Source of the DNA: a virus
Reading direction: 5' to 3' (one strand)
Virus record (IMG/VR): IMGVR_UViG_3300028392_000234
Coordinates: 1-28,753 of that record
Length of the DNA stretch: 28,753 bases
A program made the translations under genes and the position numbers. Under the pieces are notes generated by a model that saw nothing but the letters and a program-made list of their open reading frames with translations, was not told the DNA's origin and ran no database searches. Shown here piece after piece: positions 15,097 through 22,151 of the stretch (positions are counted from its first letter, which is position 1; every line of letters starts with the position of its first letter).

Positions 15097-16374
15097 TTAT
15101 GCTCCTACTGCCTTCCATTGTTGTGGAAGCTTTATAAATCCTTGACTTCCTTCTTTTATAATCATATCAGTAGATGATAGCTTTACGTTGTCCATGCTAA
15201 AATATAACGTTGGAATTTTACCATTTTGCAGGGTATCAGAGCTAAGTACTCCTACATTAGAGGGGTCTCTAGTTCTAAAGGAAGTTTCTACAGTACGCCC
15301 TAAACCATCGGTAGCTATTTTTAACTCGGTAACATAGTCTCCAATTTTATGGAACATATGCCTTACTTCTTTAACCATCCAAAAACCATCAGTAATATTA
15401 CCTGTTCCTGATATAAAAACTGTAGAAAAAGGCCTAATTCTCGGGTCTCCTTGACCGTGCACAGAAGCAGGTAAATTAAACCTAGCAAGTTCAGCAGCAC
15501 CTTTAGCTTCCGCTGCAGCTGCAGCTGCATTTGGGGCAACTATGTCGGTTCTGTATTCAGAAAATAAAACATCCTGAGTTTTATCACGAAGGTTAGTTCC
15601 AGTAACAGCTGGGCTAACCTTAGATAAATACTGTTGATTAGTTATTGGGTCTACACCACCCACATTCTTAATAGTCCTATAATTAACACTATCCTCAATA
15701 TTGTCTCCACTAATTACAGTAAATTTATCTAAAGTTCTATCTAGTGCCTGGGTGTTAAAAGGTATAGTAGCATCACCAAGACTTAAAATAGCAGCATTAC
15801 TAAATCCTAAATCAATAAGTTTATCTAAAGGACGAAATATAAAATTCATTCCATCAACAATTATTCCATAACCAATTTTTTTAGCTTGTTCAACAATCCA
15901 TTCCCAATAAGTTAACCCAGCTATTGTTAATTGAGAAAACTTTAAACTATTGTTATCTCCAATGAAATTAAACCCGTATTCGGTTACAATTTTTTCAACT
16001 GCTTCTGGAATAGAGGAGTCTTTAAATACTCTTGCAGCTCTAGCTTTTAAAGGAAAAGAACTTCCAACACAAACAATAACCATAGAGTTCATTCTTTGGG
16101 GAGAATTAGTTTTAGAAACTGTAGAAACATAACCAATCCAACTTTTAGACAGGGTATCTTGGTTCCAAGAAAAAACAACAGGAATACCAGTATGCACCAT
16201 ATCAAAAAAAGCAGTGCTTTCTGCTTGGTACTCTAAAACCAGGACGTCATGTGCGTATTCTTTTTGATACAAATCAATTCTTCTCGGTTGTACCCTTAAT
16301 GAAAAACTCATACTAGGAAAGAAAACAATTGTATTTGTACCTTTCCTATATTTTCCAACAAAAATATCAGACAC
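15097..16374 (-). CDS. gpD/gp27-like baseplate hub protein
   Basis: A 425-residue protein with the layout of P2 gpD and T4 gp27. Residues 20-110 form a first tube-like barrel (FSLRVQPRRIDLYQKEY onward). Then comes a helix-rich insert with SIPEAVEKIVTEYGFNF (131-147) and LTYWEWIVEQAKKIGYGIIV (183-202), very typical of hub proteins, and a second barrel ending with DGFWMVKEVRHMFHK (351-365) and GDYVTELKI. An alanine-rich stretch (AAAAAAEAKGAAELARF) forms a long helix before the last barrel. The hub connects tail tube and spike. It overlaps the LysM gene by eight bases upstream. Identification rests on pattern and order and is good but not absolute. Confidence 0.82.
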   Translation of the reverse strand: MSDIFVGKYRKGTNTIVFFPSMSFSLRVQPRRIDLYQKEYAHDVLVLEYQAESTAFFDMVHTGIPVVFSWNQDTLSKSWIGYVSTVSKTNSPQRMNSMVIVCVGSSFPLKARAARVFKDSSIPEAVEKIVTEYGFNFIGDNNSLKFSQLTIAGLTYWEWIVEQAKKIGYGIIVDGMNFIFRPLDKLIDLGFSNAAILSLGDATIPFNTQALDRTLDKFTVISGDNIEDSVNYRTIKNVGGVDPITNQQYLSKVSPAVTGTNLRDKTQDVLFSEYRTDIVAPNAAAAAAEAKGAAELARFNLPASVHGQGDPRIRPFSTVFISGTGNITDGFWMVKEVRHMFHKIGDYVTELKIATDGLGRTVETSFRTRDPSNVGVLSSDTLQNGKIPTLYFSMDNVKLSSTDMIIKEGSQGFIKLPQQWKAVGA

Positions 16375-16642
16375 TTGGAATCCTTATTGTTTCGCCAATA
16401 GGAATAGAGAATGGGTCAATTATTTCTGGATTAGCATCCATAATTTTCCACCAAAATACTGGGCTACCTAAAAGCTGCTCAGATACAAGGTCAATTCTGT
16501 CCCCAACTCTCCATGTATAGTAATAAAATGTAAATTTGGCTTTAGGAAAATTACGATAAACTCCTAAACGATAAGTTTGAGTTCTTGCATCCTGTGCCTT
16601 TATTACGGTTCCAGTAGCGTATCTACTATCTGTATATATCAT
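16367..16642 (-). CDS. LysM-type tail protein (gpX/gp53-like)
   Basis: A 91-residue protein. Residues 41-90 match a LysM-type module as found in P2 gpX and in T4 gp53: TWRVGDRIDLVSEQLLGSPV followed by FWWKIMDANPEIIDPFSIPI and the closing strand ETIRIPS. The first 40 residues are an extra strand-rich piece ending in FTFYYYTW. In contractile systems this module sits in or at the inner baseplate and often forms the C-terminus of the CIS-tube-type adaptor protein; here it is a separate gene directly after that adaptor. The ATG overlaps the adaptor's TAG by one base. Confidence 0.85.
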   Translation of the reverse strand: MIYTDSRYATGTVIKAQDARTQTYRLGVYRNFPKAKFTFYYYTWRVGDRIDLVSEQLLGSPVFWWKIMDANPEIIDPFSIPIGETIRIPSV

Positions 16643-17883
16643 TAGATTCCTCCTCCGCCGCCACCGCCACTGCCACCACCGGATGAACCGCCACCACTTG
16701 AAGCAGGGTAATCAGGAAGACGAGCGAAGGCGATATCAACTGTGCTAAATAGTGGTACCATTCGTTCATTAAAAATCATGTGATTAATATTTAAGCTATT
16801 TACAACTCCTAGATAGCGCAAAGATTTACCTAAATGAAGTTCAACAGGAATAGCCGGCAACCATCCCATGTCAGCAGTATTTTCTCCACGAAGATAGCTA
16901 CTCATAGTTGTTCCCATAAGCACTCTTAATAAATACTCAAGGTCATACATAGTACCTTTGTTATAAATGTCTTTTTCTTCTGCAGCATTTGCAGGAGGTT
17001 TAGCGTACCTATCACGATTTTGTAGATTCCCGTACTCATCGTAATACTGCATATCAAAAATACGATTAATAATAATTTGGAAAGAAACAGAGCCCTGTGA
17101 ACCAGACACACCAGCTAGGTTAAACATTTCAGTTCCAGATGTAATCATGGTTACGTCTACGTTTGGAGAAGTGAAGTAGCTCATGGCTACAGTTCCAGGG
17201 TTGTATTGAAATTGGAATCCGTAGTTATGCTTATCAAAATAATCCGATGACTGAGCCTTATTTGAACCCGAGTTCCAGGCTTTTAAAACCTGTTCAGAAG
17301 TAACAATCATACCCTTGCTTCCAAGGACGGAATTCCACAAATCACTAGCAGAGCGAACCGCTGTTGGTTGGTTGTGTGAAAGCATTAGCTTGTTTACAAA
17401 ATCTGTTCTATTACTAAAATAGGTTTCTTTTACAGAACTAGCATTATATGACAAGGGAGTAAATGTGCTTTTATTAATTGATTTATACGCCCCAACACCA
17501 TTTCCAGTAATTTTTGAAGCGTTTGTAGATGCTAAAATTGCCGCAGAAACTTGTGATAGTTCCTTACTAACACTTAAAGCAATATTTAATGACAACAATT
17601 TTCCAGAAACAATATCTCGTTGACTTTGAAGTGTTCTAATTTCTTGCTCTTTTAAATCAACATTAGATTGAATTTCTGTGTCACTTTGAGTTGGGTCACT
17701 ATTGTTTAGTGTATTTAGCTGTTCTTGGGCGTAAGCCAATTGAATATCAAAATCTTTAACTTGTCTTGTAAGATTTGTAATTTTATCAGAGTAAGAAGTT
17801 AATGAAGATAGTTCATTAACAGCCGCTTGCTGGTCTGATTTTGCTGCTATTGCTTTATCACGAGATGAAGTAGCCGCTGCCAT
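16642..17883 (-). CDS. CIS-tube-type tail adaptor with coiled-coil N-terminus
   Basis: A 413-residue protein. Residues 5-115 are a long polar coiled coil (SDKITNLTRQVKDFDIQLAY and further heptads). The folded domain begins near 220 with YGFQFQYNPGTVAMSYFTSP, the FQYNP hallmark of contractile-injection-system tube/adaptor proteins. It runs to about 390 and includes VSFQIIINRIF (266-276), a linker with DRYAKPP, and LRYLGVVNSLNINHMIFNER (355-374). The protein ends in a nearly pure glycine/serine tail (395-412). Related proteins usually run straight into a LysM module; here that module is the next gene, so the flexible tail ends where the fusion would be. It likely sits between tail tube and hub. 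The ATG overlaps the start of transcription-order neighbours closely (tape measure stop at 17883). Confidence 0.78.
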   Translation of the reverse strand: MAAATSSRDKAIAAKSDQQAAVNELSSLTSYSDKITNLTRQVKDFDIQLAYAQEQLNTLNNSDPTQSDTEIQSNVDLKEQEIRTLQSQRDIVSGKLLSLNIALSVSKELSQVSAAILASTNASKITGNGVGAYKSINKSTFTPLSYNASSVKETYFSNRTDFVNKLMLSHNQPTAVRSASDLWNSVLGSKGMIVTSEQVLKAWNSGSNKAQSSDYFDKHNYGFQFQYNPGTVAMSYFTSPNVDVTMITSGTEMFNLAGVSGSQGSVSFQIIINRIFDMQYYDEYGNLQNRDRYAKPPANAAEEKDIYNKGTMYDLEYLLRVLMGTTMSSYLRGENTADMGWLPAIPVELHLGKSLRYLGVVNSLNINHMIFNERMVPLFSTVDIAFARLPDYPASSGGGSSGGGSGGGGGGGI

Positions 17884-20510
17884 TACATACCTCCAGTATT
17901 AGATAGAAGTGAATTGTCATCTAGGTATTGTTTTACTAATTGAGCAAATTTAACAGCATCGGCAGACGTCACATCTGGAACCTGTACTACAATACTTACG
18001 TTGTTACTAATGGTGTTATTTTTACCAGTAGCATCGGGAGAGATTACATTTCCAGAAACTGGAGAGTATCTAGTAGGGTCACCACTCATAGCTTGATTCC
18101 AAGCACCGGCACTCATACCTAAATTTGCAGCCATAGCCTGAACAGAATTTAGAATCTTTGTTGTATCTCCAGAATATAGGCCAGACAAAGTGTTCATAGC
18201 ATTAGTTATATTTGAAGGTGTACCGCTCATTGCTTTAGCTCTATTTACAGGATTAGACATGTCTATAGTAGAACTAGAAATACTGCTGGTGTCAACTGTA
18301 CCACTAGAACTTGTGGTAGAAATCGAGCTAGAACTTGCTGTTTGACTTCCCATTCCGCTAACTTCAATATTTCCAGCAGTATCTGGGTTAACAGAGGTGC
18401 CTACTCCACCAATAGTTTGGCGTCCTTTTCTAATTTCAAAGTGCAAGTGAGCACCTTTGGGACCAAGGGGCTCAGTACGGCCTGAGTTTCCTGCTTCACC
18501 AATAACTTGACCTTTAGTTACAGTTTCGTTTACTTTTACTAAAACTTTAGACAAATGGGCATAAAAAGAAGTGTATTCACCATCGCCACTACTATGAAGA
18601 ATGGCAATATAGTTTCCAAAACTGTTACCAGTAGCGTCTTGTTGAGGATGTTTATCAGTAGCTACTAAAACAGTACCGTCTGCAACAGCACGAACCTCAT
18701 CACCAATAGAATAGTTGTAGTCTGTTCCACCATGTGTGTGTTTAAGTCCTTTACTATCAGTTCTCTCTGCCCCTAATTCTCCACCGCTGTTTATTTCATG
18801 TCCACTTGAAACTTGGGATATGTCAAACAATCCTCTGCTTCCACCACCACCGGTACCTCCAATACCCCCCGTTCCCATAGAGCTACCCATTCCCACTGAG
18901 TTGCTTGAACCAAAACCACCAAAACCGCCTAAAAGGGCAGCACCAGCGCTGCTTCCTAGAGCGATACCCATACTTATACCCATGCTACTTCCAATAATTC
19001 CCATTTCAGTAAGGGCAGGAGCTGGGTTTAGTGCATCCATACCCATAAAGGCTTGACCAATACCGGCCAATCCTTTGCTTGTAAAGTCAACAGCAGTGTT
19101 TACTCCACCAATAAGCCCCTTAGTGGTATTGGCACCAAACAATGTCTGAATCATTGCACTAGCTCCACCAAGCGCTTTAGACAAAGCTCCTGCTGTAGCG
19201 TTTAAAACTTGCAATGCTAGGCTAGCCCTGTTAATGCCTTCAATATAACTTCCTTGTGCACTATCCATTGCGGCTGTTGTAGAAGTGTCTACAGCCATCT
19301 GAGAGGCAAGTGGGTTTTTAGAAGCCAACCCATTAGTTACATCGGTAGAAGAAGATAAGTCAACTTTGTTTCCACCACTAGCTCTGTCTATCATATATTG
19401 TTTAAACATTTGAGCGCCCTGCTTATCGCCACTGAAGAAGGAGTCAATAGTTACGCCAAGGGCACCTCTACGAATAGACGCCATAGTCTGTTCTTGGTTG
19501 GCCTGTCCTCGCCCAGCAGTAAGGCGCTGCGCTAGTTCTTCAAAAATTTGACCTTGAGTCTTTTCTTTACCAGTAGACAAATCAGCAGTATAAATACCAA
19601 AATTTTGTAGGGTATTTGCAGCACCTTTAGCTGAGGTTAGACCCTCAATAGAAGCTGCCGCATCTTCATTTGAAATGTTCATATAACGAGCAGCATTACC
19701 AATTGTATTCATGGTTTGACCATAAACATCTTGGTTTGAAGACATTCCTCTAGAAGCTAGATACTGAGCAACTTCAGCATCTGAACCTGGAGAAGTAATC
19801 GCAGACATGGCACTAAGCTTTCCAAATGTTCTATTAGAAAGGTCTCCAGGCTTAGTTCCGCTATAGATACCAGCATTATAGTACCCAGTTGCTCTATCCA
19901 TTACATCTTTAACACCAGGAAGGAAAGTATTAATGGCATTTTGCATACCCTGCATAAGTTTTACGGTGTCTGAAAGGCCATACATGCTGCTAGTAATATT
20001 AGTCTGAGACTCAGGGCTCAGTTTGCTATATCTTTCATAGTTCTTGTCGGTCATTAATCCTTGGCTCAAACGAGATGCAGACTTCATCAACTCTTGTCGT
20101 TTTTGAACCTTTTCAAACTGGTCTTTACCTATAGGCCCTTCAGCACCACTTCGTTCATACTGACCATACCCCATCAGTTTACCCATGCCGCGGCCCATAA
20201 TACCGACTGTTTTTCCAGCCCCTCTAGCTAAATCAAAAGCATCGCCTGCCTTAGGCATACTTTCAACGCTAGGCATACTTTTAGTATCATTGCCGGCCTT
20301 GTTGACGTTCATGTCTTTAGCAGAAGGCATAGTTTTACTACCGGGCAAGCCGTTGGCACCCTTTTCGCTGCTCTTGTTTCCGCCCTTGGCACCCTTGCCA
20401 CCAACACCGTTTAAGTTGTCATTAACCTGACCAGACTTCTTTACTAGGTTGTCAATAACCTTCTCAGCCTGTTTAAGCCTAGATACCAGGCCTTCTAAAC
20501 TATCAGCCAT
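17883..20510 (-). CDS. Tape measure protein with embedded M23 peptidoglycan peptidase
   Basis: An 875-residue tail-length protein. The N-terminus (1-30) is a short coiled coil, followed by a glycine/lysine linker, a long helical body (130-460) and a hydrophobic alanine/glycine-rich part (465-535) able to enter a membrane. Residues 575-712 form an M23 (LytM-like) domain with a complete zinc site: H593-x3-D597 in HGGTD, H652 in YAHLS, and H688-x-H690 in HLHFE. The cut would be in peptide cross-links of the host wall, easing DNA entry. The C-terminus is serine-rich (720-750) then structured to 875. AAGGA lies 6 bases before the ATG. It follows the tail chaperone genes, the standard order. For a myovirus the tape measure is moderate in length. 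Confidence 0.93.
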   Translation of the reverse strand: MADSLEGLVSRLKQAEKVIDNLVKKSGQVNDNLNGVGGKGAKGGNKSSEKGANGLPGSKTMPSAKDMNVNKAGNDTKSMPSVESMPKAGDAFDLARGAGKTVGIMGRGMGKLMGYGQYERSGAEGPIGKDQFEKVQKRQELMKSASRLSQGLMTDKNYERYSKLSPESQTNITSSMYGLSDTVKLMQGMQNAINTFLPGVKDVMDRATGYYNAGIYSGTKPGDLSNRTFGKLSAMSAITSPGSDAEVAQYLASRGMSSNQDVYGQTMNTIGNAARYMNISNEDAAASIEGLTSAKGAANTLQNFGIYTADLSTGKEKTQGQIFEELAQRLTAGRGQANQEQTMASIRRGALGVTIDSFFSGDKQGAQMFKQYMIDRASGGNKVDLSSSTDVTNGLASKNPLASQMAVDTSTTAAMDSAQGSYIEGINRASLALQVLNATAGALSKALGGASAMIQTLFGANTTKGLIGGVNTAVDFTSKGLAGIGQAFMGMDALNPAPALTEMGIIGSSMGISMGIALGSSAGAALLGGFGGFGSSNSVGMGSSMGTGGIGGTGGGGSRGLFDISQVSSGHEINSGGELGAERTDSKGLKHTHGGTDYNYSIGDEVRAVADGTVLVATDKHPQQDATGNSFGNYIAILHSSGDGEYTSFYAHLSKVLVKVNETVTKGQVIGEAGNSGRTEPLGPKGAHLHFEIRKGRQTIGGVGTSVNPDTAGNIEVSGMGSQTASSSSISTTSSSGTVDTSSISSSTIDMSNPVNRAKAMSGTPSNITNAMNTLSGLYSGDTTKILNSVQAMAANLGMSAGAWNQAMSGDPTRYSPVSGNVISPDATGKNNTISNNVSIVVQVPDVTSADAVKFAQLVKQYLDDNSLLSNTGGM

Positions 20511-20511
20511 A

Positions 20512-20673
20512 TTAAGTCCTTACTAACTTTCCAGCAGCTTTGGCCATTTCTAGCCAATTAGCTCTTTCCCTAGGAGTCAACTCTTTAATTTCATTAAGAG
20601 TCCATCCCGTAAAACTTACAGATAATGCCATCCAATCTGACATTAACTTGTAGTAGTGTGCCACTTTAGAAGC
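20512..20673 (-). CDS. Frameshift extension of the tail assembly chaperone (or separate 43-residue ORF)
   Basis: Right after the chaperone stop an open frame runs to a TAA at 20512, directly before the tape measure. Read from the proposed shift point it gives 53 residues beginning ASKVAHYYKL; an internal ATG at 20643 would give 43 residues beginning MSDWMALSVSFTGW and ending GKLVRT. That ATG has no Shine-Dalgarno, while the frame stays open upstream, past the chaperone stop, to a TAG at 20704-20706. The pattern H-Y-Y-K-L-M-x-D-W with a later WTLNEIKELTPRE is like the second part (gpT-type) of two-part tail chaperones. A +1 (or -2) shift from the chaperone frame is needed. Reinitiation on the ATG is the alternative. 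Confidence 0.72.
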   Translation of the reverse strand, partial: ASKVAHYYKLMSDWMALSVSFTGWTLNEIKELTPRERANWLEMAKAAGKLVRT

Positions 20674-21481
20674 GAAACAAAGTTCCAAGATTAATTGGAA
20701 CCACTACCTTTCCTTCGCAATCCGAGCAGTCAATTACAATATCATCAAACTGTGGACCAGGAATGCGTTTAGCAATCTCATCACCAATTTTTTTACGGTC
20801 AACTAGCCCAATTGCTTGAACTTGTGCTTTACCCATAACAGGTCTTCCATCAATTTCAAGGACTGTGTGCTGAAGCAAAACTGTAGTTAATTCTGCACCA
20901 TTACGGTCAGAGCTTGTTGCAAGTTCCTTTTGTACAACTCCAGTAGGCAGAGTTACTTCATATGTACTCGACTTACCTTGAACAGTAAAAACACGGTCTG
21001 CAACCGAATCAACTAAAATTTTAACTTTAATATCACGGTCTACATCTACCTCTACATCTTTAAAATCATTGCATCCTGTACAGTATGTGGAAACTTCAGT
21101 TACCTTACCAAAAGTAGCTTTAAAAATTCCTAACATAAGGGCATCACGGTCACCTGAAAGTAAAGAATCAAGAAGAGACTCTGTTACTGGTAGTTCACCA
21201 ATTTTAACTACGGCACGATTAAGAATTGTATTAAAAGCTTTTCCAATACTATTGGCTTTACCAATAATCTCTTCATCTTTTCCATTTAATTCACGAACTT
21301 CAGCGGTCTTGATGACCTCCCTATCTGGACTAATAAATCCAGCAGGGAGGGTCACCAAGTTGTCCGAAGGAGTATTAATAATTAGTGGTGCGGTATTTTG
21401 TTGTTCTGTGCTTTGTAGAACTTTATTAATAAGGTCATTATTAAGTTCAGCTCCACTAGCAGTTTTCATATTATTTTCCAT
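20666..21481 (-). CDS. T4 gp26-like tail/baseplate assembly chaperone
   Basis: A 271-residue protein encoded between tail tube and tape measure, the position of tail assembly chaperones. The first 55 residues are polar. A conserved core follows: REVIKTAEVRELNGKDEE (55-72), LLSGDRDALMLGIFKATFGK (107-126), then C134-x2-C137 (YCTGCN) and, near the end, C252-x2-C255 (DCSDCEG), which together could bind zinc. LLxGDRDALML followed by a CxxC is the pattern I know from the T4 gp26-type baseplate family (Pfam T4_baseplate). AAGGAT stands before the ATG. The zero frame stops two codons after a UUU-CGC sequence that may direct a +1 shift into the downstream frame. The chaperone role is inferred from context and family. 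Confidence 0.85.
   Translation of the reverse strand: MENNMKTASGAELNNDLINKVLQSTEQQNTAPLIINTPSDNLVTLPAGFISPDREVIKTAEVRELNGKDEEIIGKANSIGKAFNTILNRAVVKIGELPVTESLLDSLLSGDRDALMLGIFKATFGKVTEVSTYCTGCNDFKDVEVDVDRDIKVKILVDSVADRVFTVQGKSSTYEVTLPTGVVQKELATSSDRNGAELTTVLLQHTVLEIDGRPVMGKAQVQAIGLVDRKKIGDEIAKRIPGPQFDDIVIDCSDCEGKVVVPINLGTLFRF
20672..20677 (-). other. Candidate +1 programmed frameshift site (UUU CGC)
   Basis: Two sense codons before the chaperone TAA, the message reads TTG TTT CGC TTC TAA. A tRNA-Phe on UUU can slip forward onto UUC with full pairing, moving reading into the downstream frame. Both frames are open only in 20666-20703, so any shift must occur there. UUU-CGU is the known +1 site of influenza A PA-X; the UUU-CGN match here is suggestive, not proof. 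Confidence 0.5.
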
Positions 21482-21500
21482 TTAATTATCCTTTTTCTAT

Positions 21501-22133
21501 TTACTTAAATTTTGGAGCAGAGCCACCAGGGGTTAGGTCAGTAGCCCAGTTCATGTCGAAACCTTCATGAACAAGAGAAATCTGCTCTACGAATAGGGCG
21601 TTGTCACCTGCGTTTAGGTCAGAGTACGCGACTGCAGTTGGCCAGCAGTTGTATACCTGGAAACGAGCTGATACGTGGTCCTTGTAGTTAGCAGTGGTTA
21701 GCTCTAAGTTGTTTCCACCTGAACCAGCGATTGGGTGAGTTAGAACCTCAATCTCCAAGTCACAGCGGAAGTTTTCACCCTGCTTGGCAGTGGTACCGTT
21801 TTGAACGGTAGCAAACAACTTACGCATCCAGTCCCAGTGCTGTGGGGTGCCCATTACGACACCACGCTGCAAAGTGATAGGTGAGAAGGTTGTCTGGCCA
21901 GGAATTTGGTGAACAGTGGTGTTATAGCCACCTTCACGGTAAGGAATTGAGTCAGTAGTTACTGACAAACCCGATACTGAAGTGAAGCCGACAGTCACCT
22001 TTGGGGTTTTCAACCAAGAGCCGCCGCCTGCGTTACCACCAGTAAGTGGCTTGAAGGTAACCAGGAACCTAAAGTTTCTGATTGGGTCGGTCTCAAGAGT
22101 TGAACGGTTGTTGATAATAGTTGGTCCAGCCAT
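21501..22133 (-). CDS. Tail tube protein (T4 gp19-like)
   Basis: A 210-residue protein of the T4 gp19-type tube family. Diagnostic segments are DPIRNFRFLVTF (16-27), the SVSGLSVTTDSIPYREGG stretch (53-70), VHQIPGQTTFSPITLQRGV (74-92) and the late EQISLVHEGF strand. It would form stacked hexameric rings through which DNA passes, enclosed by the sheath encoded directly upstream. The Shine-Dalgarno AAAGGAG precedes the ATG by 9 bases. Codon choice here and in the sheath is richer in G and C third positions than in the baseplate genes, as expected for highly expressed virion proteins. Confidence 0.95.
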   Translation of the reverse strand: MAGPTIINNRSTLETDPIRNFRFLVTFKPLTGGNAGGGSWLKTPKVTVGFTSVSGLSVTTDSIPYREGGYNTTVHQIPGQTTFSPITLQRGVVMGTPQHWDWMRKLFATVQNGTTAKQGENFRCDLEIEVLTHPIAGSGGNNLELTTANYKDHVSARFQVYNCWPTAVAYSDLNAGDNALFVEQISLVHEGFDMNWATDLTPGGSAPKFK

Positions 22134-22151
22134 TTATTATTTCTCCTTTGG

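Noticed and set aside
15508-15540. GCAGCTGCAGCTGCA-type simple repeat as a possible regulatory or origin element
   Set aside because: It encodes the alanine-rich helix of the hub protein in frame and needs no other explanation.
18736-19056. Plus-strand open frame of 106 codons opposite the tape measure
   Set aside because: Proline/leucine-rich product expected from the reverse of glycine/serine codons; no Shine-Dalgarno and no plausible domain.
21069-21485. Plus-strand open frame of 138 codons opposite the tail chaperone
   Set aside because: Entirely antisense to a well-supported gene, with no recognisable features.
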